Below, piece by piece: positions 26,855 through 36,660 of a DNA stretch of 51,333 nucleotides. The stretch covers positions 1-51,333 of the forward strand of contig NZ_LZKJ01000139.1 of the NCBI RefSeq assembly GCF_001672775.1, read 5' to 3'. A program made the translations under genes and the position numbers. The notes beneath the pieces were generated by a model that was given only the letters and a program-made list of their open reading frames with translations, made no database searches and was not told the DNA's origin. Each line of letters begins with the position of its first letter. Position 1 is the first letter of the stretch. The DNA is from Mycobacterium kyorinense. GTDB lineage: Bacteria; Actinomycetota; Actinomycetes; Mycobacteriales; Mycobacteriaceae.

Positions 26855-29325
26855 ACCGGGCGCTCTTCGTCGACGAGGTCTTTGGCCGCAGCGTGTTTCG
26901 CGGCCAGCCGCGCATCGGCGGGTTCGGGCGGCTCGGGTGGACGGTCCAAGTCGGCACGGTCGGGCTGACCGCGGAACCGGTGCCACAGCCGTCGACCCGC
27001 CAGCGCCACCAGCACCGCCGCGGCAGACAACGTAATTGCGAACAGCACTTTGCCGTAGGCGTTGGAGTGCACCGAAAGCCGCACCGGTTCACCCAGCGCC
27101 ACGCCTTGGGGGGTGTGTAGCGACACGTCGATCGCGACGCGCTGGGTGAAGTTGACTTCGATGGGCACCCGCAGCGGGAGATACCCCGGCGGGAGTTCGA
27201 TCTCGCCGAGGTCGGTCACTGTCATTCCCGGTGGCGCATCCACCTGAAGCCGCACCCGGATAGGGACTGCCAGACCGTTGTGCAGTGCCAGCGGCAACGG
27301 GCTGTGCTCGGTGGCCAGCGTGTAGGACCCGCCCGGGTTGACGATCGTGACGGCGCCGAACAGGTCATCGATGGAGTTGCCGGCGATCTCCAACCGGTGA
27401 TGGGCCAGTCCGTTGCGGGTGTCCGGTCGCTCCGATTGGCTGACTGCGCGCAGCATGTCCTCACGCAGCGGAGCCGTGTAGCCAGTTCCGCTCAACCCGG
27501 TTCGGGCATCGGTCGTCAGGGCTGAGGTCAGATCACGCAGGCGGCCCATCTCGCGGGACATCTGGGCGATCACCTGGTCGTCGAACCGGCCGCGCTGAGT
27601 TGCGTCGGCAGTTGGCGGTCGGGGCGCGCTGGTGTCGGCCGCAGCCTCGGCGATCAGCGCCGGTAGCGGGCGCGGCGCGGCCAGCCCGGAGCGCACCGCG
27701 GTGGCCAACGTGGTCAGGATTGCGCCCGCGTCATCGGATTGCAGGGTCCACGTCGTCGGCGGCAACAGAATCTCGGTGCGCTGTTCGAGGTCAGGCCGAA
27801 GCCCCCGCCACAGCATCGACCCCAGCGCATCTTGGCGGCGGGCGGTGCTGGAGTCGTGCCGGAGTCGCACCGCCAGCGCCGGGTCGAGATAGGTCGGTGC
27901 GATCGGGTCGGTGCCGGCGGCCGCCAGCGCTGCGCCGACCGTCGGGTCGAACGGCGCGGTGACCACCTGCGCCGACACCCGGTATGCGGCGGTGTCTGCG
28001 GTCGCGGGTGCGCCGGTAGCCGAGTCGGCTGCCGAGAAGTCTGCGGCGGCAACCGCCACGGTCTCGGTGTCGCCGCTGAGCAAATCTACGGTGCGGCGGG
28101 TCAGCGGACCGTCGGCGATCAGCGTGGCACCGCGAACCGACATGACTCCCAGGATCTGGTCGACGATGTCACTGCTGGTAGTGGTGGCGATGGCGCTGAG
28201 GCTGTCATCGCCGACGCGTTGCAGGGCGTCGAGATCGGCTTGGGCGTAGGGGATCGCGGTGACACACGTTCGGCGAGCCAACGCGCGTAACCTGTCGAGC
28301 CAGCCCGCGGCTGCGGCCTGGCCGGTGCCTGGATGCGCGGGGGCGCCCGGGCCGGCTTTGTCGGGGGCGTCGGCGACGACATAGCCACTGGTCATCGCAT
28401 TGACAGTGACCAGCAGGTCTGGGTCGACGGCCAGGCACAGCGAACGGCCGACCGCGCCGTCGGGATCGACGTCGCGGCTGGTTGCGAACTCGGCGGCGGA
28501 CAGCAGGATATCCAGCCGTCCGCCGGTGGCCAGCTCGGTCGCCAGCTCGTCGTCCATCAACCGCACCGGAACCGCACCGCCGGGTACGCCCGGCGACAAT
28601 CGTGGTCGGTCAGCCAGTGGCCACAGCATGGTGATTTGCACCGGTTTGGAGGTGTCAGGCGCGACGACGGAGCTCAACGCGTCCGCCGAGTTATCCGTCG
28701 GGTCGGCCGGCACCCCTACTACTGGCAGCAAAAATCGGGCGTTGTCGAGCCGGGCGGGTTCACCGTAGTCGGGTGTTCCATTGACATTGACCAGAAGTGG
28801 GTAGACGCCGGGCTTGTCGATCGCCAATGAGGTTGCGCTCAGCGAGCGCAGGGGGGCAGACAACGTGAAGCCTGCGCCCTGTCCACGCTGCAGTTGGCCG
28901 GCCACCGTGAGGAAATCGGCCACCGGCTGGTACTGGTCGGTGCTTCCGTCGAGGTTGGTGCGCAGGCCGGCCGACGAGGTCACCGGATCCGCGCGCTCGA
29001 GGCGGACCATCACGTCCCGCACCGGCCGGTCGCCGACGTTGGTCACGATGCCGCTCACGGTGACGACGGGTTCGCTGGTGGTGGTGACCACGTCCGGGGT
29101 CACCTGGTCGATTCGGATCTGGACAAACGGTGTTGCGCCGGGCTCGCCCGCGACGGCGCGCGGTGCGGCGGTCGGTAGCGTGAGCACGGCTCCTAGGCCA
29201 GCCAAGATGCCGGCCACTACGGCGAAGCGCAGTAGGGCGGCCACGTGGAACAGCCCGTGGCGATCGCGAGCGCGGCGAAGCCGGGCGCGGCGGGTCGCCA
29301 CTTGGAATAGGCGGGGCCCGATCAC
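26851..29325 (-). CDS. DUF6049-family membrane-anchored protein (Rv3909 type)
   Basis: 824 residues. GTG 29325 overlaps the mutT4 stop. The first 28 residues are basic, followed by a membrane or signal segment ([20 protein letters not shown], about 31-50). A very large extracytoplasmic part follows, with an Ig-like stretch early ([19 protein letters not shown]) and another late ([22 protein letters not shown]). A C-terminal helix (about 757-776) leads into a charged cytoplasmic tail. The murJ start overlaps its stop. Conserved next to murJ in actinobacteria, it probably acts with the flippase in envelope assembly. No enzyme motif is visible and the function is unknown. Confidence 0.85.
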   Translation of the reverse strand: MIGPRLFQVATRRARLRRARDRHGLFHVAALLRFAVVAGILAGLGAVLTLPTAAPRAVAGEPGATPFVQIRIDQVTPDVVTTTSEPVVTVSGIVTNVGDRPVRDVMVRLERADPVTSSAGLRTNLDGSTDQYQPVADFLTVAGQLQRGQGAGFTLSAPLRSLSATSLAIDKPGVYPLLVNVNGTPDYGEPARLDNARFLLPVVGVPADPTDNSADALSSVVAPDTSKPVQITMLWPLADRPRLSPGVPGGAVPVRLMDDELATELATGGRLDILLSAAEFATSRDVDPDGAVGRSLCLAVDPDLLVTVNAMTSGYVVADAPDKAGPGAPAHPGTGQAAAAGWLDRLRALARRTCVTAIPYAQADLDALQRVGDDSLSAIATTTSSDIVDQILGVMSVRGATLIADGPLTRRTVDLLSGDTETVAVAAADFSAADSATGAPATADTAAYRVSAQVVTAPFDPTVGAALAAAGTDPIAPTYLDPALAVRLRHDSSTARRQDALGSMLWRGLRPDLEQRTEILLPPTTWTLQSDDAGAILTTLATAVRSGLAAPRPLPALIAEAAADTSAPRPPTADATQRGRFDDQVIAQMSREMGRLRDLTSALTTDARTGLSGTGYTAPLREDMLRAVSQSERPDTRNGLAHHRLEIAGNSIDDLFGAVTIVNPGGSYTLATEHSPLPLALHNGLAVPIRVRLQVDAPPGMTVTDLGEIELPPGYLPLRVPIEVNFTQRVAIDVSLHTPQGVALGEPVRLSVHSNAYGKVLFAITLSAAAVLVALAGRRLWHRFRGQPDRADLDRPPEPPEPADARLAAKHAAAKDLVDEERPV

Positions 29326-30071
29326 GGCCCTCGACCGCGACCGTTCTTCCGGGCGGGCGCGGGTTGCCGGTGGTGGGCGCGGGAGTGCGTCTGCGGCCGG
29401 CGCCGCGGCGAGGTGGGCGGCAGCGGCGGCAGCGCGGTGGGCCCGTCGGTTTGCAGCTTGTCGATCAGTTCGTCCGCGACCTCGGCCAGCCGGCGTTCGT
29501 CGGCGTAGGCCAGTCGGGCGGGCAACTCGGGGATCGGCACCCAGGCCACCTCGGCCACCTCGAGGTCCTCATCGGACAGCTCTCCGCCGGAGCACCGCAT
29601 CAGATAGTGGTGCACGGTCTTGTGTACGCGTCGCCCGTCGGTGACGAACCAGTAGTCGATGCTGCCCAGCGCGGCCAGCACGCTGCCGCGAATTCCGGTC
29701 TCCTCGGCGACCTCCCGAATCGCGGTCTGCTCAGCTGTCTCGCCGAGCTCGATGTGACCCTTGGGAAGCGACCACAGCATCCGACCGCGCCGGTCGACTC
29801 GACCGATCAGCGCGGCCATCTGGTCTTCGCGCGGCCCGTCGATGCCGTCGATGACCAACCCGCCGGCCGAGGTCTCGTGGACGGTGCGCAACCGATCGGG
29901 TGCGCGACCGGCCGAGCGTGAACGCCCCGAGTTTGCCGGCCCGCCGCCCGAGGCCGGGCTGGCTGCGCTGATCTGACCGTTGTCGGTGCGCTTTTCGGCC
30001 GGACCGGCAGCGCGTCGCCCGCGGCGCCTGCCCCGGCGCCGACGTGGTTTGGCATGTTCGCCGTCCGACAC
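29322..30071 (-). CDS. mutT4: Nudix hydrolase MutT4
   Basis: 249 residues from GTG 30071 ([20 protein letters not shown]). The open frame continues upstream across the pcnA start, but only this start fits the family. The Nudix box [23 protein letters not shown] is complete with all catalytic Glu residues. The N-terminal 60 residues are very basic and may bind nucleic acid; the C-terminus is Pro/Arg-rich. M. tuberculosis MutT4 belongs to a set of MutT-like proteins tied to nucleotide-pool sanitation. It heads the operon mutT4-DUF6049-murJ and is divergent from pcnA; 141 bases (30072-30212) separate them and must hold both promoters. Confidence 0.93.
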   Translation of the reverse strand: MSDGEHAKPRRRRGRRRGRRAAGPAEKRTDNGQISAASPASGGGPANSGRSRSAGRAPDRLRTVHETSAGGLVIDGIDGPREDQMAALIGRVDRRGRMLWSLPKGHIELGETAEQTAIREVAEETGIRGSVLAALGSIDYWFVTDGRRVHKTVHHYLMRCSGGELSDEDLEVAEVAWVPIPELPARLAYADERRLAEVADELIDKLQTDGPTALPPLPPTSPRRRPQTHSRAHHRQPAPARKNGRGRGP

Positions 30072-30212
30072 CCAAGCGATAGTAGCTGGCACGCCTGTGC
30101 CGCCCGGCCCCACTCGCCGGTAGTGCGGTGATGTGCTGCCCGTCGCATCTTTCCGTCCGGCCGACGACGCGGGCCGGAATGGCCTGAAACCGACTCGGAC
30201 TACGCTCTCCAC

Positions 30213-31655
30213 GTGCCAGAAACCGTCCAGGACGCTGATCTGCTGACCGCAGCCGCCGTCGCGTTGAACAGGTATGCCGAACTGTTTCGGGAGCTCGGCT
30301 CGTTGTTCGCTGCGGCTGGCCACGAGCTGTATCTGGTCGGCGGATCGGTGCGTGATGCGCTGCTGCAACGGTTGAGCCCCGATCTGGATTTCACCACCGA
30401 CGCCCATCCGGAGCAGGTACAGAAGATTATGCGGCCGTGGGCCGATGCGCTGTGGGACACCGGAATTGAATTCGGCACCGTGGGGGTCGGCAAGGGCGAC
30501 CAGCGGCTGGAGATCACCACCTTCCGCACCGACCGCTACGACCAGGTGTCGCGCAATCCGCAGGTCCGCTTCGGCGACCGCATCGAGGACGATCTGGTAC
30601 GCCGCGACTTCACCGTGAACGCGATGGCCGTGCGCATCACAGCGCACGGGGCGGGCGAATTCGTGGATCCGCTAGGGGGTTTGGCGGCGCTTCGCGCCGC
30701 AGTATTGGACACGCCGGCAGCGCCGTCGGTGTCGTTCGGCGACGACCCGTTGCGGATGCTGCGTGCCGCGCGGTTCGTCTCGCAGCTGGGTTTCACCGTC
30801 GCACCGCGAGTGCGGGAGGCGATCGAGCAGATGGCCCCGGAACTCGGCCGGATCACCGCTGAGCGGGTCGCCGCCGAATTGGACAAGCTGCTGCTGGGCG
30901 ACGATCCGGCCGCCGGGATCGACTTGATGGTGCAGACCGGGATGGGAGAGGTGGTGCTGCCCGAGATCGGCGGCATGCGGATGGCCATCGACGAGCACCA
31001 CCAGCACAAGGACGTCTACCAGCACTCGCTGACCGTGCTGCGCCAAGCCATCGCACTCGAGGACGACGGTCCGGATCTGGTGTTGCGGTGGGCGGCGCTG
31101 CTCCATGACATCGGCAAACCCGCCACCCGCCGCCACGAGCCCGACGGCGGCGTGAGCTTTCACCATCACGAGGTGGTCGGCGCCAAGATGACCCGCAAGC
31201 GGTTGCGCGCGCTGAAGTACTCCAAGCAGATGGTCGACGACATCTCGCAGCTGGTGTATTTGCACCTGCGGTTCCACGGCTACGGCGGGGGGCGGTGGAC
31301 CGACTCGGCCGTGCGCCGCTACGTCACGGACGCCGGACCGCTGTTGCCGCGACTGCACAAGCTGGTGCGTGCCGACTGCACCACCCGAAACAAGCGGCGC
31401 GCGGCCCGGTTGCAGGCCAACTACGACAACTTGGAGGCGCGGATCGCCGAGTTGGCCGCCGCTGAAGACCTGCAGCGGGTGCGCCCTGACCTCGACGGCA
31501 ACGAGATCATGGAGCTGCTGGACATTCCGCCCGGGCCGCAGGTCGGTGAGGCGTGGCGTCACCTGAAGGAACTGCGGCTGGATCGGGGGCCGTTGTCGCG
31601 CGACGAGGCGACGGCCGAACTGCTGGCGTGGTGGCAGGAGCGCGGGAACCGCTAG
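30213..31655 (+). CDS. pcnA: CCA-adding enzyme / poly(A) polymerase family nucleotidyltransferase
   Basis: 480 residues from GTG 30213, the same length as PcnA of M. tuberculosis. The class II nucleotidyltransferase head has [13 protein letters not shown] and the acidic pair in [20 protein letters not shown] and [11 protein letters not shown] follow, giving the neck and base-recognition regions. An HD domain follows with [16 protein letters not shown] and [11 protein letters not shown]. This makes a family member that repairs or adds CCA to tRNA ends, with a possible phosphohydrolase activity of the HD part. Divergent from mutT4. Confidence 0.95.
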   Translation: MPETVQDADLLTAAAVALNRYAELFRELGSLFAAAGHELYLVGGSVRDALLQRLSPDLDFTTDAHPEQVQKIMRPWADALWDTGIEFGTVGVGKGDQRLEITTFRTDRYDQVSRNPQVRFGDRIEDDLVRRDFTVNAMAVRITAHGAGEFVDPLGGLAALRAAVLDTPAAPSVSFGDDPLRMLRAARFVSQLGFTVAPRVREAIEQMAPELGRITAERVAAELDKLLLGDDPAAGIDLMVQTGMGEVVLPEIGGMRMAIDEHHQHKDVYQHSLTVLRQAIALEDDGPDLVLRWAALLHDIGKPATRRHEPDGGVSFHHHEVVGAKMTRKRLRALKYSKQMVDDISQLVYLHLRFHGYGGGRWTDSAVRRYVTDAGPLLPRLHKLVRADCTTRNKRRAARLQANYDNLEARIAELAAAEDLQRVRPDLDGNEIMELLDIPPGPQVGEAWRHLKELRLDRGPLSRDEATAELLAWWQERGNR

Positions 31656-31679
31656 CGCTCATGGCGCGTCGGTCTGGGT

Positions 31680-32189
31680 ATGGAGTACTGCTTGGGTGAC
31701 GCCGACGGCGCGGCGACGATCTGGGATGGCCAGCCCGACCTCGACCTCGACGGTGACGGCCGGCTGGACGCCGTGGGCTTGGATTTCGATGGCGACGGGT
31801 TGCGTGATGACGCGCTGGCGGATCTCGACGGTGACGGTGTCGCCGACCATGCCGTGCTGGATCTCGACGACGACGGCACCGCGGAAAGCTACTTCACCGA
31901 CGACGGCTCCGGAACGTGGGCGGTTGCGGCTGACCGGGGCGGTCCACTGTGCTGGTTCGGACTCGACGGCGTCGAACACACCGGTGGGCCGCTGGTCGAC
32001 TTCGACGGCGACGGTCAGGCCGACGACCGGCTGCTGGACAGCGACGGCGATGGCTTGGCCGATCGTGCGATGTGCGCCGGCGAGCATGGCATGTCCGGAT
32101 ATCTCGACACCGACGGCGACGGCCGGTGGGATCTACGACTTACCGACAGCGACGGCGACGGCACCGCCGACGGCGCAGCGACGCTGTAG
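31680..32189 (+). CDS. Asp/Gly-rich calcium-type repeat protein (Rv3906c type)
   Basis: 169 residues, starting MEYCLGDADG, 24 bases after pcnA. It contains about eight copies of a motif of the form DxDGDGxxD (for example DLDLDGDGRLD, DFDGDGLRDD, DSDGDGLADR, DTDGDGRWD, DSDGDGTADG). This is the loop found in EF-hand and thrombospondin-3 or dockerin-like calcium-binding repeats. A central segment (AESYFTDDGSGTWAV) interrupts the series. No signal peptide, membrane helix or catalytic motif is visible. Calcium binding is inference from the repeats. It is the last gene of the origin block; the next gene is from the opposite side of the origin in M. tuberculosis. Confidence 0.85.
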   Translation: MEYCLGDADGAATIWDGQPDLDLDGDGRLDAVGLDFDGDGLRDDALADLDGDGVADHAVLDLDDDGTAESYFTDDGSGTWAVAADRGGPLCWFGLDGVEHTGGPLVDFDGDGQADDRLLDSDGDGLADRAMCAGEHGMSGYLDTDGDGRWDLRLTDSDGDGTADGAATL

Positions 32190-32197
32190 TCAGTGCC

Positions 32198-32256
32198 TCG
32201 AACGTCGAGAAGTTGTGCGCAAAACGCGGGAAACCGCACAACAACCCGACGTTCGA
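32198..32256. terminator. Bipartite hairpin between convergent genes (probable bidirectional terminator)
   Basis: An outer ten-base stem, TCGAACGTCG at 32198-32207 with CGACGTTCGA at 32247-32256, encloses a four-base bulge on each side. Inside is an eight-base stem, GTTGTGCG at 32212-32219 with CGCACAAC at 32235-32242, with a 15-base loop. It fills the 73-base gap between two genes read toward each other, the classic place for a two-way terminator. No long T-run follows, but AAAATTAT lies just beyond. It also marks the synteny break. Confidence 0.6.
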
Positions 32257-32262
32257 CGAAAA

Positions 32263-33036
32263 TTATCGCCCCGGACCCGGCGGGCCGGCAAACGCTTGCG
32301 CGATGCCCAGCCAGCGCTGCGCGTCGTCACCTTCGGCCACGATATCCAGTGCGCTGCGCGGGCGTCGCTGCGTGACCAGGAAACAGAAGTCCTCGGCAGA
32401 TCCCGTGACCCGCTGGGCGGCGTCGGCTGGGCCCCACGACCAGATGCCGCCGTCGGGTGCGCGCAGCTCGACGAGGAACGGCTCGGTCGGCGGTGTCAAA
32501 CCGTTGACCATGAAGGCGTAATCGCGGGTCCGCACCCCGATGTGCGCGATGGATCGCAGCCGCGCAGTGGGCCGCCGCTGAACGCCGAGCGCATCGGCGA
32601 CGTCAAGGCCGTGCGCCCAGGTCTCCATCAACCGGGCGGTAGCCATCGACGCTGCGCTCATCGGCGGACCAAACCACGGCAGCTTCCGGCCGTCGGGAAC
32701 GGTCGACAGCTTGTCGTGCAACCGCATCCGGGTGCCTCGCCAATCGGCAAGCAGTCCGGCGGGCGGCGTCATCGCCAGCTCGTCGGCGCCAGCGTCGACG
32801 AATCCGGTCGGGTCGGCGGCCGCAGCTTCGAGCATTTCGCTGAAGGCGGACTCGTCGGTGACCGACGTCAGAGCCACCCGGTCGGTCCAGAGCAGGTGGG
32901 CGATTTGGTGTGCAATCGTCCAGCCCGGCGCGGGCGTGGGCTCGGCCCAGCGGTCACCGGAAAGCGGCGCTACCAGCGCGTCGAGTTCATCGCTTTCGGC
33001 GCGCAAATCCGCCACGATCGAATCAAGGCCGGCCAT
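32263..33036 (-). CDS. DinB/MDMPI-type metal-binding protein (Rv0036c type, TIGR03084 family)
   Basis: 257 residues, equal in length to M. tuberculosis Rv0036c. The N-terminal helical bundle has the DinB/maleylpyruvate-isomerase hallmark [15 protein letters not shown] near residues 39-53, and [15 protein letters not shown] near 139-153; the His residues are the expected metal ligands. The C-terminal part ([19 protein letters not shown]) is an SCP2/MDMPI-like domain. Members of this superfamily use mycothiol in transfer or isomerisation reactions; the substrate here is unknown. The start overlaps the MFS gene end by 14 bases, so the two form an operon. Confidence 0.88.
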   Translation of the reverse strand: MAGLDSIVADLRAESDELDALVAPLSGDRWAEPTPAPGWTIAHQIAHLLWTDRVALTSVTDESAFSEMLEAAAADPTGFVDAGADELAMTPPAGLLADWRGTRMRLHDKLSTVPDGRKLPWFGPPMSAASMATARLMETWAHGLDVADALGVQRRPTARLRSIAHIGVRTRDYAFMVNGLTPPTEPFLVELRAPDGGIWSWGPADAAQRVTGSAEDFCFLVTQRRPRSALDIVAEGDDAQRWLGIAQAFAGPPGPGR

Positions 33037-34381
33037 CCGAATACCTTAACGAGGGCTGGTCCTCGGCTGACGGGGCTGGTGGGCGGCTCACTTCGCGCGA
33101 GGCGCTTGCCGCCGCTCGCCGACCGACGACGGCATGAATGGCGAGCCCGCCGAGATAAATCGCGGTCCCAGCCAGCACCAGCGCGGGAGCGCGTCCGTCG
33201 TCGGGGACGACGAACGCCACCGCAGTGATCGCCGCGATAAACGAGACCCAAAACAACGAATCCTGCACCGCGAACACATGGCCGCGTAGGGCATCGTCAA
33301 CGTCGACCTGCATCGCGGTATCGGCGCACAGCTTGACGACTTGACCGGCCGTCCCGAGAAAGAATCCACAGGTCACCATCACCGGCAGATGCAGAGTGGC
33401 GCCGATGACCTGGATGGCGGCCGCGATTGCCAATGCGCCGTTGGCGGTGGTGTAGCGGCCCCACCGGCGCACCGCAGGTGGGGTCAACGCGTTGGCCAGA
33501 AACGACCCGGTCCCCGTCGCTGCCACGAACAGCACCGCGGTACCCAGGCCAACGACGGACGTGTCGCCGGCGTGGCGCACCAGCAGCAGCACCAGCAAGG
33601 TGTTGATGCCGAAGGCCATTCGATGCGCGGCCAGCCCAGCGAGCGTGGCCGCCACCGTCGGGCGGGCCAGTACCGTCCGCGCGCCGTGCAGCCAGCCGGT
33701 GACGACCAGGTAGGCCACCGGTCCGTGGAGGGCACGTTTGGTGTCGTCAGGACCCAGTGCGTGCGGCGCGAACCGCAACGACAGCAGCAGCGCGATCACC
33801 ACTGGGACCACGACGAGGAAGATGATCGAGGCAGAGCCGTTGTCACCGGCTCCGAATAGCCAGCGGGGCGCCAACATGAAGTTCGCGCCGAGGAAGGCAG
33901 CGACCGCACCCGTCGCGGCGGCTACCGAGTTCATCGTCACCACCTGCTCGCGGGGCACGACGTGGGGCAGCGCGGCCGATAGACCCGAGGAGACGAACCG
34001 GCCAAAGCCGTTGACGATCAGCGCACCGCACAACACCGCCTGGTCGCCTGTCCCGGCGGCCAGCAGGATGCCCACGGCGACCACCGAGAGCAGCCGCCCC
34101 AGGTTGGCGCCGACCAGCACCAGCCGCCGGTCCCAATGATCCATCAGCGCACCGGCAAATGGGCCCAGGACCGAGTAAGGCAGAAACAGCACACTGAAGG
34201 CTGCTGCGATCGCCAGCGGATGGGCGGCCCGCTCGGGGTTGAACAGCAGCGCGCCGGCGAGGCCCGCCTGAAACAGGCCGTCGCCGAATTGACTGACGGC
34301 GCGCAACTTCAGCAGCCGCCAGAAGTCGGGCAGGCTGCGCACGGAGCGCCAGACAGCTGCGGGTGCGCGCATGTGGATCAC
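33023..34381 (-). CDS. Major facilitator superfamily transporter (Rv0037c type)
   Basis: 452 residues. GTG 34381 and ATG 34372 are both possible starts; the ATG would remove three residues. About twelve membrane helices can be read, beginning with [20 protein letters not shown] and [20 protein letters not shown]. The loop [16 protein letters not shown] is the motif A-like region between helices 2 and 3. The C-terminal 40 residues are charged. The substrate is unknown; it could be drug efflux or a metabolite. It is divergent from the algH gene, with 127 bases between, and is followed by the Rv0036c-type gene. Confidence 0.87.
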   Translation of the reverse strand: MIHMRAPAAVWRSVRSLPDFWRLLKLRAVSQFGDGLFQAGLAGALLFNPERAAHPLAIAAAFSVLFLPYSVLGPFAGALMDHWDRRLVLVGANLGRLLSVVAVGILLAAGTGDQAVLCGALIVNGFGRFVSSGLSAALPHVVPREQVVTMNSVAAATGAVAAFLGANFMLAPRWLFGAGDNGSASIIFLVVVPVVIALLLSLRFAPHALGPDDTKRALHGPVAYLVVTGWLHGARTVLARPTVAATLAGLAAHRMAFGINTLLVLLLVRHAGDTSVVGLGTAVLFVAATGTGSFLANALTPPAVRRWGRYTTANGALAIAAAIQVIGATLHLPVMVTCGFFLGTAGQVVKLCADTAMQVDVDDALRGHVFAVQDSLFWVSFIAAITAVAFVVPDDGRAPALVLAGTAIYLGGLAIHAVVGRRAAASASREVSRPPAPSAEDQPSLRYSDGRP

Positions 34382-34508
34382 AGAACCTACTTCCGCGGGC
34401 GGCCCGGCAAGCTAGGCCGCAACTCGAGGCCCAATCCAGCCTACAAATATTGCGCAGCGCGCCGCTTGTTCACCGCAGGGATCCCTGCGCGGATGCCATG
34501 ATGGTGAG

Positions 34509-35114
34509 GTGGCTCAGCCCGAAGATCCCGAGGACTTTATCGCTCCTACCGCGCATCGGGTGCGGGCGGGAACTCTGCTGCTTGCCAACACCGACCTGCT
34601 GGAGCCGACATTTCGTCGCAGCGTGATCTACATCGTCGAACACAACGACGGCGGCACGCTCGGGGTGGTACTCAACCGGCCCAGCGAGACCGCCGTTTAC
34701 AACGTGTTGCCGCAATGGGCGAAGTTGGCCGCCAAACCCAAGACGATGTTCATCGGCGGCCCGGTGAAACGCGACGCGGCGCTGTGCCTCTCGGTGCTGC
34801 GGGTGGGCGCCGATCCGGACGGGGTGCCGGGACTACGCCATGTGTCGGGCCGACTGGTAATGGTCGATCTCGACGCCGACCCTGACTCGATCGCGCCGCT
34901 GGTGGAAGGGGTGCGGATCTTCGCGGGATACTCCGGCTGGACGATTGGACAACTGGAAGGCGAGATCGAACGCGACGACTGGATTGTGTTGTCGGCCTTG
35001 CCGTCTGACGTTTTGGTTCAGCCCCGGGTAGATCTGTGGAGCACCGTGCTGCGACGACAGCCGCTGCCGCTCGCGTTGTTGGCCAGCCACCCGATCGACG
35101 TCAGCCGCAACTAA
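34509..35114 (+). CDS. AlgH/YqgE family protein (UPF0301, Rv0038 type)
   Basis: 201 residues from GTG 34509. The family pattern is clear: RVRAGTLLLANTDLLEPTF, VIYIVEHNDGGTLGVVLNRPSE, FIGGPVKRDAALCLS, IFAGYSGWTIGQLEGEI and a late WIVLSALPSDVL. The AlgH fold is a compact beta barrel with helices; the molecular role is undefined, although it has been linked to alginate regulation in Pseudomonas. No signal peptide. It stands alone on this strand, with minus-strand neighbours on both sides. Confidence 0.92.
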   Translation: MAQPEDPEDFIAPTAHRVRAGTLLLANTDLLEPTFRRSVIYIVEHNDGGTLGVVLNRPSETAVYNVLPQWAKLAAKPKTMFIGGPVKRDAALCLSVLRVGADPDGVPGLRHVSGRLVMVDLDADPDSIAPLVEGVRIFAGYSGWTIGQLEGEIERDDWIVLSALPSDVLVQPRVDLWSTVLRRQPLPLALLASHPIDVSRN

Positions 35115-35132
35115 GCCACGCGGAACGGCGGA

Positions 35133-35492
35133 TCAGTGGCAGGGACGAGCGTCAGCACCTAGGGTGCAGGTCGCGCACACACCGCTGCAGCCGGCCGGGG
35201 CGGCGTCGCGCCGCAGCGCATAGCGCGCGCTTTGCCAGGATCCGGCGACGATGGTGCCGAGTGCGCCGACGATGCACATGCCGAGCACCGCTAGCACTGC
35301 GGCGTGCCGAGGGGCGACCAGGGCCGCCGCCCCTCCAGCGGCGAGCATGACAGCTGCGGCCAGTTGCGTCGGCGCCACCGAGCGTGCGAGTTGCCGGGAG
35401 GCGTCGGAGGCGGCCGGCCGAGAGAGCGACCACAATCCCAGCGCGGCGCAGACGGTCGCCGCGCCCACGCAGAGCACCCCGGCGATCAGCAT
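35133..35492 (-). CDS. Small membrane protein with a Cys-rich tail (Rv0039c type)
   Basis: 119 residues with three hydrophobic helices: about 2-23 (IAGVLCVGAATVCAALGLWS), 43-61 (LAAAVMLAAGGAAALVA) and 65-85 (AVLAVLGMCIVGALGTIVAG). A polar tail follows whose last 19 residues include four Cys and a terminal His (GCSGVCATCTLGADARPCH). The Cys spacing could bind a metal or form disulfides. M. tuberculosis Rv0039c is a similar small membrane protein of unknown function. It lies 30 bases downstream of mtc28 on the same strand and is probably co-transcribed. Confidence 0.75.
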   Translation of the reverse strand: MLIAGVLCVGAATVCAALGLWSLSRPAASDASRQLARSVAPTQLAAAVMLAAGGAAALVAPRHAAVLAVLGMCIVGALGTIVAGSWQSARYALRRDAAPAGCSGVCATCTLGADARPCH

Positions 35493-35522
35493 GGGGCCAC
35501 AATACGAGGCCGCCGAGCGGGC

Positions 35523-36488
35523 TCAGCGGGTCGGGGCGGGCGACAATCCGGGCAGCGTCGGGAGTGCGGGAAGGGGTTGCGCTGCGGCCTGTGCCGGCGC
35601 TGCGGGAGGAACAGCAGGCGCGGTCCCGGCGGGCGCGCTCACCCGGAATCCGTTGACGATGGCGTCGGTAGCGGGCGCCTCGGCCACCGCCTGGGCGGCA
35701 TCCGTGGTCACCGCCAAAGACACCAGGTAGCGGTCCGGTCCGGAGGTGGCGATGACCTGGCGACGCGAGGTGTTCAGCGTCATATCGTTCTGGCGATAGG
35801 TTCCCTCGATGATCGACGATGGGAAGCTGCCGAAATTGCCTAGCGAGGCGTTGGTGGTTTGCCAGGCGGGCAGCTGCTGACTGTCGACGTAGCCGTGGGT
35901 GATCGCCTCGTTGGGATCGAAGTCGCCGATCAACTTGTAAACCACCACCTGAGCGTTCGAGGTGTAGAGGCTGTTGCTGGAGCGGTTGGCGATCACCGCG
36001 AAGGGGTCAGGAACGTTGGGGTCGGGCACCTGGGTCCAGCCCGGCGGCATCGGCAAGGTGATGTCGAGGGCCTTGAAGCCCCGGGGCTGCTGCGGCTCGA
36101 GGTGGACGCCTTTGCCCTGAAAATAGTCGCGCAGCGTCCCGGAACTGGCGGGCAGCAGCGACGGCTGTGCCGGGGCCGCGGCGGCCAGTGGCGGAGAGAC
36201 CTGGGTCGGCGCGGCAGGAACCTGCGCAGGCGCTGCCGCGGGCAGCGGCGACGAGACCGGCGGCGGCGACAGCGCCGGGGCCGTACCGGGCATGCTGTTG
36301 CCGACGGAGCCCAGGGTGCCGAGACTGTTCTGGGTCGCCGCCGGGGGAGCGGGCACCGGTGCCGGGTTCGGTCGGGGCGGAAAGAGCGGGTCTGCTGACG
36401 CGACCGCGCCCCCCAAGCCCATCACACCCGCGGATCCGACGGCCAGACCCGCTATCAAAACCCGCCAGCCACGGGCGATCTGCATCAT
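35523..36488 (-). CDS. mtc28: Secreted proline-rich antigen Mtc28 (LpqN/LpqT family)
   Basis: 321 residues. ATG 36488 opens with a signal sequence ([20 protein letters not shown], cleavage likely near ASADP). A long Pro/Ala/Ser-rich region (about 35-130) follows. The folded domain then runs with [40 protein letters not shown] and [18 protein letters not shown], highly similar to Mtc28 (Rv0040c). A second Pro/Ala tail ends the protein. In M. tuberculosis it is a secreted antigen; the LpqN-type domain is linked to envelope biology. Divergent from leuS across 172 bases. Confidence 0.93.
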   Translation of the reverse strand: MMQIARGWRVLIAGLAVGSAGVMGLGGAVASADPLFPPRPNPAPVPAPPAATQNSLGTLGSVGNSMPGTAPALSPPPVSSPLPAAAPAQVPAAPTQVSPPLAAAAPAQPSLLPASSGTLRDYFQGKGVHLEPQQPRGFKALDITLPMPPGWTQVPDPNVPDPFAVIANRSSNSLYTSNAQVVVYKLIGDFDPNEAITHGYVDSQQLPAWQTTNASLGNFGSFPSSIIEGTYRQNDMTLNTSRRQVIATSGPDRYLVSLAVTTDAAQAVAEAPATDAIVNGFRVSAPAGTAPAVPPAAPAQAAAQPLPALPTLPGLSPAPTR

Positions 36489-36660
36489 GAGCGTCGGTCC
36501 TTCCCGGTAACGCAGGGTTAGAGGCCGAATGTAACCAGCGCCACGCGGCTATCGCCAGGCTCGCAATAGACCTGGGATGAAGCTCTGATCGCACCGCAAC
36601 GTAACCGAGACCGAGCCGTGGCCGGCGTGCCGGTCAGCGGGCGCCTTATACCCTGTTGGC

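Noticed and set aside
25578..27092. 504-codon minus-strand frame beside murJ
   Set aside because: It is a shifted frame of murJ and the DUF6049 gene; its residues (Arg, Gly and Ala runs) are typical of an out-of-frame reading, while murJ in the other frame has clear membrane helices.
32198..32256. Integron attC-like site (GTTGTGC and GCACAAC)
   Set aside because: The core sites are in the wrong order: an attC site has the RYYYAAC half first and GTTRRRY last, and no integrase or cassette array is nearby.
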